Assembly: GCA_027296205.1 (NCBI GenBank)
Contig: JAPUJM010000058.1
Coordinates: forward strand, 1-5,281
Source of the DNA: Actinomycetota bacterium
GTDB taxonomy: Bacteria; Actinomycetota; Acidimicrobiia; Spongiisociales; ZC4RG35
Reading direction: 5' to 3'
Length of the DNA: 5,281 nt
In this document: positions 1-4,026 of the stretch, piece by piece
Numbering within the stretch: the first letter of the stretch is position 1
Layout: each line of letters begins with the position of its first letter
Position numbers and translations under genes: made by a program
The notes under the pieces: generated by a model
Told to the model about the DNA's origin: nothing
What the model saw: the letters and a program-made list of their open reading frames with translations, nothing else
Database searches by the model: none

Positions 1-221
1 TGTTTGAGGCCCTCGCCGCGATTGCACGCGACGAAGGTGTGGACGCCTTCTGTTTCGTGGTCGTTCCCGACAATCGACCGGTACGACGGCTCCTCGAGCG
101 ATTGGACGTCCAACTCATCGGGTCGGACAGTCTTCTCGAGGGCAGGCTTGCGGTCGCTGATCTACCAATCGGCGTGCACGACGCCGAAATCACCTCAGTC
201 ATGAATCAGGTGCGGGGTTGA
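1..221 (+). CDS. C-terminal part of a probable GNAT-family N-acetyltransferase (5' end outside window)
   Basis: The reading frame is open from the first complete codon at position 3 to the TGA at 219-221 and gives 72 residues. The visible part has the pattern of the end of a GNAT fold: a helix (EALAAIARDEGV), a strand (DAFCFVVVP), then the DNRPVRRLLERL segment, which matches the usual GNAT layout of 'N..(m)..ll.rlG' after the acetyl-CoA binding helix. GNAT enzymes move an acetyl group from acetyl-CoA to an amine; no substrate can be read from this fragment. The acetyl-CoA pyrophosphate-binding loop (Q/RxxGxG/A) would lie upstream and is not visible. The usual glycine after the 'rl' helix is aspartate here (ERLDVQ). 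GTG at 39 is in frame but falls inside the conserved helix, so it is not a start. The gene converges on msrB with 15 bp between the stops and no hairpin between them. Another acyltransferase-like fold is possible. Confidence 0.6.
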   Translation, partial: FEALAAIARDEGVDAFCFVVVPDNRPVRRLLERLDVQLIGSDSLLEGRLAVADLPIGVHDAEITSVMNQVRG

Positions 222-236
222 TCGCCCACCTATCGC

Positions 237-641
237 CTACTCGCTCGGGTCGACTTCGTCGAGATCGAGTGAGGCGGAGTTGATGCAGTATCGCAGACCG
301 GTCGGATTGGGACCGTCATCGAACACGTGCCCGAGATGGCCGCCACATTTGGCGCATTTGATCTCTGTTCGGACCATTCCGAAGGTCTTGTCGTCTTCCT
401 CTTCGATCGTGTTGGGGTCGAGTGGCTGAAAAAAACTCGGCCAGCCCGATGCAGACTCGAACTTGGTGTCGCTGGAGAAGAGCTCCTCTCCGCACCCGGC
501 GCAGCGATAAGTCCCCGGAGTCTTGGTGTCCCAGTACTCGCCCGTGAATGCTCTCTCGGTACTGCCCAGACGGAGCACCTCGTACTGATCGGAAGTCAGC
601 TTGTCTCGCCACCCGGTTTCGTTGTGGGGCATTTCACTCAT
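237..641 (-). CDS. msrB: peptide-methionine (R)-S-oxide reductase MsrB
   Basis: MsrB reduces the R epimer of methionine sulfoxide in proteins back to methionine. The 134-residue protein is full length for the family. It shows two zinc-binding CxxC pairs, C47-A-G-C50 and C96-A-K-C99, the substrate-site motif SGWPSF (65-70), the GHLGHVFDDGP segment (101-111), and the catalytic cysteine C119 in RYCINSASL. Only these five cysteines are present. The position that holds the resolving cysteine in 2-Cys MsrBs (usually SGCGWP) is serine 65, so this should be a 1-Cys type that needs another reductant or a thioredoxin route without an internal disulfide; that is inference from known family variants. There is no signal peptide, so it is probably cytoplasmic. 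The ATG at 639-641 is chosen because GAGGAG sits 5 nt upstream and because it overlaps the Nudix stop as ATGA, which suggests translational coupling. ATG at 632 is a weaker alternative. Confidence 0.97.
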   Translation of the reverse strand: MSEMPHNETGWRDKLTSDQYEVLRLGSTERAFTGEYWDTKTPGTYRCAGCGEELFSSDTKFESASGWPSFFQPLDPNTIEEEDDKTFGMVRTEIKCAKCGGHLGHVFDDGPNPTGLRYCINSASLDLDEVDPSE

Positions 642-1096
642 CGGCGCTCCTCATCACGGCTATTCAAACGCAAGTGAGTCTCTAGTCGATCAACGAACAC
701 TCCTTGGGCATCGCTGAGCTTGGCTCTCGCCACGATGGGAGTCATCCATGCCACACGGTCGATCTCCGGATAGGAGCGACCATGCATTTGGAACATCCCG
801 GGGTCCAGGGCGGTCGGGTCAAAGTCACCGGCCACCGCCCAGGCCACGACCACCTTGCGTGAACGGAGAACGGTCTCACCCAAAGACACCCAGTCGTCGG
901 TTGGCGCCGGCCAGCCGGTCTCTTCCTCGAACTCCCTGATGGCCGTTTGCTCATCGTCTTCGCCCTGCTCGACCATCCCCTTGACAATCGACCAGGCGCC
1001 CTTGTCCCGTCCAGCAAAGAATGGCCCGCCGGGATGGGCAATCATCACCTCGAGCCCGCTGCTGATTCGGTAGGGGAGAAGACCCGCGGATCTCAT
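638..1096 (-). CDS. Nudix hydrolase, COG4119-like NTP pyrophosphohydrolase
   Basis: Nudix enzymes hydrolyse nucleoside diphosphates linked to another group, using metal ions held by the Nudix box. With the start used here (152 residues) the box GX5EX7REUXEEXGU is complete: G40, E46, R54, E55, E58, E59, G61, ending GW. The N-terminal RSAGLLPYR, the HPGGPFFAGRDKGAWSIVKG run-up and the C-terminal PEIDRVAW segment fit the COG4119 type of stand-alone Nudix protein, whose substrate is poorly defined. The usual SIPKG before the box is SIVKG here. The start is uncertain. ATG at 1108 would add four residues (MSPF), but it falls within a -10-like hexamer at 1105-1110, and family members usually start one to three residues before SAG, so I prefer ATG at 1096. 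Neither has a clear ribosome binding site. The gene leads a two-gene unit with msrB through an ATGA overlap, and diverges from the CHAD gene. Confidence 0.93.
   Translation of the reverse strand: MRSAGLLPYRISSGLEVMIAHPGGPFFAGRDKGAWSIVKGMVEQGEDDEQTAIREFEEETGWPAPTDDWVSLGETVLRSRKVVVAWAVAGDFDPTALDPGMFQMHGRSYPEIDRVAWMTPIVARAKLSDAQGVFVDRLETHLRLNSRDEERR
647..652 (-). promoter_or_regulatory. Shine-Dalgarno site of msrB
   Basis: On the minus strand this reads GAGGAG, 5 nt before the msrB ATG. It lies inside the last codons of the Nudix gene, and supports the ATG at 641 over the next in-frame ATG at 632. Confidence 0.75.
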
Positions 1097-1104
1097 GAAG
1101 GGTG

Positions 1105-1110
1105 ACATTA
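1105..1110 (-). promoter_or_regulatory. candidate -10 element for the Nudix-msrB unit
   Basis: The minus strand reads TAATGT, matching the actinobacterial TANNNT -10 pattern. It ends 8 nt before the ATG at 1096, so transcription would begin at or next to that start codon, giving a leaderless or nearly leaderless mRNA. This fits the lack of a ribosome binding site. No recognisable -35 hexamer is present. It shares two bases with the opposing element at 1109-1114. Confidence 0.4.
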
Positions 1111-1114
1111 CGCT
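1109..1114 (+). promoter_or_regulatory. candidate -10 element for the CHAD gene
   Basis: The sequence TACGCT matches TANNNT and is followed by exactly 6 nt before the GTG at 1121. That is the spacing expected if the G of GTG is the first transcribed base, i.e. a leaderless mRNA. No ribosome binding site and no clear -35 hexamer are visible. It supports GTG 1121 as the true start. Confidence 0.4.
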
Positions 1115-1120
1115 GGCCGC

Positions 1121-2146
1121 GTGACCACTCTGGCCACTTACTCATCGAATGATCCGGGATTGGCTTCCTTCGACTCGAAGCTGCAGCTTGGACAGGCCGA
1201 GCCACTCGGGGTTGGTGTGAAGAGGGTTGCCATGGAGCAGTTGGAGCTGGGTGCGAGCGGTTTCTTCGATGGTGAGGATCAGTTCAGCAGCGCGGTCCAC
1301 GGATCGAGGAAGGCGATCAAGAAGGTCCGATCATTGCTTCGACTCGTCAGGGGCGAGCTCACCGACAAGGTCTACAGGTATGAGGACAAGTCTTTACGTG
1401 ATGTGGGGCGCCAGACAAGCGAGATCCGATCTTCGGCAGCCGTTGTCGAGGCAGCCTCGGTGGTCGAAGATCTGTACGGGGAGATGCTTGCCGACGGCAT
1501 GTTCGAGGACCTGATATCGCGTCTCACCCAGCGTCGCGATCTAATCGAGCTTCGGGCTTTGGAAGATCCGAACCTCATCGGATGGGTTGTCAGAGATATG
1601 GAACGGGCTTACCACCGGTACTCCGCCTGGCCCACCGACCCCGACGCTCGAAAGGTCTATGGGCTGGGGATAAGGGACAGGTTCAAGTCAATCCAGTCTG
1701 GTCTTCAAGATACCTACGGGCGAGGGCGCACCGAGATGGTCACCGCGTATACCCGACCGACCGTGGTCAACTTCCATCGCTGGCGCAGGCGTGCCAAGTA
1801 CCTGCGCTATCAGATGGAGTTTCTCGTGCCGCTTTGGCCGGAGGTAGTCGTGGGTATGGCAGTGACCCTTGATCGACTCGGGCTTCTTCTCGGAGAGGAC
1901 CACGACCTGGCGGAACTCCTGACGCTGATCCACGAGCGTCCCGACATGTGCCCGAGCCCGCGGGAGCGGTCACTCTTCTCGGCTCTGGTAACCCAGAGAA
2001 GGGCTGAGCTGCAACTCGCTGCCGAAATCCTGGGACGTCGGATCTACGCCGAGAACCCGGAGTCTCTTCGATTGCGTTTTGGCGAGTACTGGGACAGTCG
2101 ACAGATGGCGCTCGATCTCCCCCTCGATACCGTCGTCGTCTACTAG
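1121..2146 (+). CDS. CHAD domain-containing protein
   Basis: The CHAD domain (conserved histidine alpha-helical domain) is an all-helical module rich in basic residues that binds inorganic polyphosphate; this is established for the family. In the 341 residues the first half-domain has H60 followed by SRKAIKKVRSLLRLVR (62-77). The second has H219-R-W-R-R-R-A-K-Y-L-R-Y (219-230) and the LGEDHDLAELL segment with H261 and D262, so the family histidines and the basic faces are present. There is no CYTH (triphosphate tunnel) domain, which CHAD often accompanies, so this is a stand-alone form. It has no signal peptide or membrane segment and should be cytoplasmic, possibly on polyphosphate granules (inference). 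GTG 1121 is chosen for its leaderless promoter spacing. The domain itself starts near residue 30, so TTG at 1160 or ATG at 1232 are alternatives. It is divergent from the Nudix gene, with the DUF427 gene downstream on the same strand. Confidence 0.92.
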   Translation: MTTLATYSSNDPGLASFDSKLQLGQAEPLGVGVKRVAMEQLELGASGFFDGEDQFSSAVHGSRKAIKKVRSLLRLVRGELTDKVYRYEDKSLRDVGRQTSEIRSSAAVVEAASVVEDLYGEMLADGMFEDLISRLTQRRDLIELRALEDPNLIGWVVRDMERAYHRYSAWPTDPDARKVYGLGIRDRFKSIQSGLQDTYGRGRTEMVTAYTRPTVVNFHRWRRRAKYLRYQMEFLVPLWPEVVVGMAVTLDRLGLLLGEDHDLAELLTLIHERPDMCPSPRERSLFSALVTQRRAELQLAAEILGRRIYAENPESLRLRFGEYWDSRQMALDLPLDTVVVY

Positions 2147-2188
2147 TGGCCCGCCTTACAAATGATTGCGGCGTCTCTCCGGCCCTCG

Positions 2189-2211
2189 ACGTCGTCCGCT
2201 ACGTCCTCCGC
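2189..2211. repeat. imperfect 11-nt direct repeat
   Basis: ACGTCGTCCGC at 2189-2199 and ACGTCCTCCGC at 2201-2211 differ at one base and are separated by one base (period 12). It lies just before the hairpin at 2215. It may be chance in GC-rich sequence. Confidence 0.4.
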
Positions 2212-2214
2212 CTT

Positions 2215-2234
2215 GCCGCACGAACAGGTGCGGC
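2215..2234 (+). terminator. possible weak terminator or leader hairpin
   Basis: GCCGCAC and GTGCGGC form a perfect 7-bp GC-rich stem around the loop GAACAG, followed by TTCGTT. It lies 69 nt after the CHAD stop. It could end the CHAD transcript or fold in the leader of the DUF427 mRNA. The T-rich tail is short and interrupted, so an intrinsic terminator is not certain. Confidence 0.35.
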
Positions 2235-2363
2235 TTCGTTATGCGTCCTTGCGGATCGAACACCGATGCCTCGGAGACACACTCACACCATTGTGCGACA
2301 GATCACTAGCGGAATCATTGTCTCGGAGCAGGCGTTGTCCCGTGGGCAGGCTCATCAACATTT

Positions 2364-2367
2364 GAGG
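2364..2367 (+). promoter_or_regulatory. Shine-Dalgarno site of the DUF427 gene
   Basis: GAGG lies 6 nt before the ATG at 2374. It decides the start in favour of this ATG over the GTG at 2146, which has the same frame but would add 76 unrelated residues. Confidence 0.65.
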
Positions 2368-2373
2368 TTTGGA

Positions 2374-3117
2374 ATGTCTGACCGAGGACGAGTGCGCACC
2401 GAGCGCAGCGAGAAACGTGTTCGAGCGATGCTCGGAGGTGAGGTCGTGGTTGACACGACTTTACCTTTGCTGGTCTGGGAGGTTCCCTACTACCCGACTT
2501 ATTACTTCCCCGAGGCCGACGTCAAGACTGAGCTGCTGGTTGAGACCGGTGAGACTCGGCGAAGCCCCAGTCGGGGTGAGGCCACCCAATACCTGGTCAA
2601 GGCGGGCAACGGAGAAGGGACCGCTTACGCCTATCTCGATCCAAAGCTTCCCGAGCTCGCCGGCCACTACGCATTCGTCTGGAAGACGATGGACCATTGG
2701 TTTGAGGAAGACGAGGAAGTCTATGTCCACCCTCGTGACCCAAACACGAGACTGGACATCCTTCCTTCCAGTCGCCGGGTGAGGGTTGAGATCGACGGTG
2801 TGACCGTCGCCGACTCGACGAACGCCTCGTTCCTATTCGAGACCGGTCTTCCGGTTCGCTACTACTTGCCCAAGACCGACGTGCGGATGGACCTTCTCAC
2901 ACCGACCGACCTGTCCACGGCTTGCCCCTACAAGGGGACGGCGCGGTACTGGTCGGTAACAGTTGATGGCGAGACCCACGACAACCTCGTGTGGGGATAC
3001 GACACGCCGCTTCCCGAGTCTCAGAAAGTGGGAGGTCTCGTGGCCTTCTACAACGAGAAGCTCGACATCTACATCGATGAGGTGCTCGAGGAGCGCCCCA
3101 AGACCATGTTTTCGTAG
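2374..3117 (+). CDS. tandem DUF427 domain protein
   Basis: The 247-residue protein holds two copies of DUF427 (PF04248), a small beta-rich domain of unknown function common in actinobacteria. Copy one runs about 15-110 (RVRAMLGGEVVVDTT, PTYYFPEADVKTELL). Copy two runs about 134-235 (RRVRVEIDGVTVADS, VRYYLPKTDVRMDLL, CPYKGTARYWSV, VWGYDTPLPE, GLVAFYNEKLDI). A linker with HWFEEDEEVYVHPRDP joins them, as in other two-domain members. Only copy two keeps the CPYKG motif; copy one has SPSRGEA there, so the copies are probably not equivalent. There is no signal peptide or membrane helix. The ATG is chosen for the GAGG 6 nt upstream and for matching family length; a longer form from GTG 2146 (323 residues) is unlikely. 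A strong hairpin follows the stop by 3 nt. It may be co-transcribed with the CHAD gene or have its own promoter; the 227-bp gap leaves this open. Confidence 0.92.
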   Translation: MSDRGRVRTERSEKRVRAMLGGEVVVDTTLPLLVWEVPYYPTYYFPEADVKTELLVETGETRRSPSRGEATQYLVKAGNGEGTAYAYLDPKLPELAGHYAFVWKTMDHWFEEDEEVYVHPRDPNTRLDILPSSRRVRVEIDGVTVADSTNASFLFETGLPVRYYLPKTDVRMDLLTPTDLSTACPYKGTARYWSVTVDGETHDNLVWGYDTPLPESQKVGGLVAFYNEKLDIYIDEVLEERPKTMFS

Positions 3118-3120
3118 ACG

Positions 3121-3165
3121 ATGAGGGTGGGTGATGCGTGTTACCCACGCCTCACCCACCCTCAT
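3121..3165. terminator. strong hairpin between convergent genes, probable bidirectional terminator
   Basis: The arms at 3121-3134 (ATGAGGGTGGGTGA) and 3152-3165 are perfect reverse complements over 14 bp. After one mismatch (3135/3151) a further 5-bp stem (GCGTG/CACGC) closes a 5-nt loop TTACC. It lies 3 nt after the DUF427 stop and 3 nt after the stop of the opposing membrane-protein gene, filling the gap. On the plus strand it is followed by TTGTC; on the minus strand no T-run follows. Termination may therefore rely on the stem itself or on Rho. Confidence 0.8.
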
Positions 3166-3168
3166 TTG

Positions 3169-3846
3169 TCAGAAGTTGCTCGAACCGCGATCCGAGCCCG
3201 AGTCTGCCGGGCTCCCGTATTTGGCCCACCACTTCTTGGCGGTGTCGATTCCGCCGACTCCGAAAGCGATGGCCAGGGCGATCGTTGTCGACGCGATGAC
3301 AATCTTGACGACGTCTTCGGCGAAGGTGACCCGCAGGATGTCCATGGCGAACAGCAGGCCGAAGATGATCACGCCGACGTGAACCACATATGTCAGCCAG
3401 GTGACGTTCTGCTCGTCGGCAAAAGGCTTGACCAGGCCAGCGGCCCAACTGCCTGCGGCGGCAGCGATTATGACAATCGTGGCTGCAAGGAGCAGAACCG
3501 GTATCCACGCCAGTAGACGTATCAGTAGCGCTTCGATTGTTGCCAGTTCGAGGATCCGCGCCGCGATCATGAATAGTCCGACCATCAGATACGCATAAAC
3601 GAGGGTCGCCACGATCGATGCGGGTGTTTGATCCCCCTCTTCGAGGGCCTTCGCCACGCCGGAACGCTTCCAAACTCCGTCCAGCCACGTAGCGCCGAGA
3701 ATCACCTCGATCGCCTTGCGAATGAGCCCGATGATCCAACGCCCGATGACGAGCACCACGAGGGCTATTCCAAGCAGGATGGCCCAATCGATCACCGCGG
3801 TTCCAATTTCCTGCAGACGGTCCCACAGGCTTTCCCAATACGACAT
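3169..3846 (-). CDS. MscS-like 'conserved TM helix' membrane protein
   Basis: The 225-residue protein has about five hydrophobic helices: roughly 18-42, 76-101, 108-137, 150-171 and 178-199. Layout and motifs (GRWIIGLIRKAIE; the C-terminal LAIAFGVGGIDTAKKWW) match the TM_helix family (PF05552), which resembles the membrane part of small mechanosensitive channels. The soluble beta domain of true MscS proteins is absent: the chain ends about 25 residues after the last helix in a Ser/Gly/Asp-rich tail. It probably sits in the cytoplasmic membrane; channel activity is inference. The start ATG 3846 is chosen because AAGGAG lies 4 nt upstream. ATG 3888 would add 14 polar residues without a binding site. 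A -10-like TATATT lies 27 nt upstream, so the gene may be transcribed on its own although the oxidoreductase gene lies upstream on the same strand. It converges with the DUF427 gene across a strong hairpin. Confidence 0.85.
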   Translation of the reverse strand: MSYWESLWDRLQEIGTAVIDWAILLGIALVVLVIGRWIIGLIRKAIEVILGATWLDGVWKRSGVAKALEEGDQTPASIVATLVYAYLMVGLFMIAARILELATIEALLIRLLAWIPVLLLAATIVIIAAAAGSWAAGLVKPFADEQNVTWLTYVVHVGVIIFGLLFAMDILRVTFAEDVVKIVIASTTIALAIAFGVGGIDTAKKWWAKYGSPADSGSDRGSSNF

Positions 3847-3850
3847 TTGT

Positions 3851-3856
3851 CTCCTT
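3851..3856 (-). promoter_or_regulatory. Shine-Dalgarno site of the TM-helix gene
   Basis: The minus strand reads AAGGAG, 4 nt before ATG 3846. This is a near-consensus site and fixes this start over ATG 3888. Confidence 0.75.
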
Positions 3857-3873
3857 CGGTCGATCCCGGACGG

Positions 3874-3879
3874 AATATA
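3874..3879 (-). promoter_or_regulatory. candidate -10 element upstream of the TM-helix gene
   Basis: The minus strand reads TATATT, an AT-rich island in GC-rich DNA that fits TANNNT. The start site would fall near 3867 and give a leader of about 20 nt that contains the AAGGAG. The element lies inside a short inverted repeat, GACGG (3869-3873) and CCGTC (3882-3886). No good -35 hexamer is seen. Confidence 0.4.
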
Positions 3880-3894
3880 CGCCGTCATCGCGCG

Positions 3895-4026
3895 TCAGGG
3901 GCGCTCATTCCAGGGGTTGTCGGGTGAGTCAGTCCACCGGCTGTGCCAGTTGGCTTGCCATGACAGGAAGTCAAACCGGTCACCTGAGGCTCGCAGGTTG
4001 AGTGCTGGAAGGGTGTCCCCCGACTC
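3895..4026 (-). other. coding-like 43-codon stretch in frame behind the oxidoreductase stop
   Basis: Directly after the TAG at 4027-4029 the same minus-strand frame runs on for 43 codons to a TGA at 3895-3897. The translation looks protein-like, with five tryptophans and segments such as WQANWHSRW and DNPWNERP. By hand count G+C is 27/43, 23/43 and 31/43 at codon positions 1, 2 and 3, the pattern of coding DNA in a GC-rich genome. It contains no ATG, GTG or TTG in frame, so it could be translated only by readthrough of TAG or from a rare start. An AGGAG overlaps the stop region, as if a ribosome site for a following gene, but no start codon sits at the right distance. It may be readthrough, a decayed gene end, or chance. 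I do not recognise the peptide. Confidence 0.35.

Larger units (their letters stand above)
2147..2373 (+). other. 227-bp gap between the CHAD and DUF427 genes
   Basis: The DUF427 reading frame stays open through the whole gap up to a GTG at 2146, which overlaps the CHAD stop as TAGTG. I do not read this as coding: the 76 residues it would add resemble nothing in the DUF427 family, and a good ribosome binding site precedes ATG 2374. The first third has many GC-ending codons (GTC, CTC, GCC) and the rest does not. The gap holds a 7-bp hairpin at 2215-2234 and an imperfect 11-nt direct repeat at 2189-2211. No convincing promoter was found. Confidence 0.5.

Noticed and set aside
4..204. Plus-strand open frame of 66 codons at the window start
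   Set aside because: It is an out-of-frame shadow of the GNAT gene end; its translation is Ser/Thr/Arg-rich with no family pattern.
222..236. Terminator between the GNAT and msrB stops
   Set aside because: The 15-bp gap contains no inverted repeat or T-run; only a short repeated ATCGCC is present.
327..677. 116-codon plus-strand frame opposite msrB
   Set aside because: msrB on the other strand has all catalytic and zinc residues; this frame is antisense to it with no recognisable motif.
1106..1108. ATG at 1108 as the Nudix start
   Set aside because: It overlaps the -10-like hexamer at 1105-1110 and has no ribosome binding site. The family start fits ATG 1096 better, though the longer form cannot be fully excluded.
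2250..2290. tRNA-like T-arm (GATCGAAC) in the CHAD-DUF427 gap
   Set aside because: There is no pairing stem around it, no matching anticodon arm and no acceptor stem, so a tRNA is not supported.
2146..3117. 323-residue form of the DUF427 protein from GTG 2146
   Set aside because: The added 76 residues match no DUF427 feature and ATG 2374 has a well-placed GAGG. The TAGTG overlap looks attractive but is probably chance.
3152..3838. 228-codon minus-strand frame overlapping the TM-helix gene
   Set aside because: Its product is Arg/His/Gly/Asp-rich, typical of a shifted frame of a hydrophobic GC-rich gene. The in-phase frame gives clear membrane helices and has an AAGGAG.
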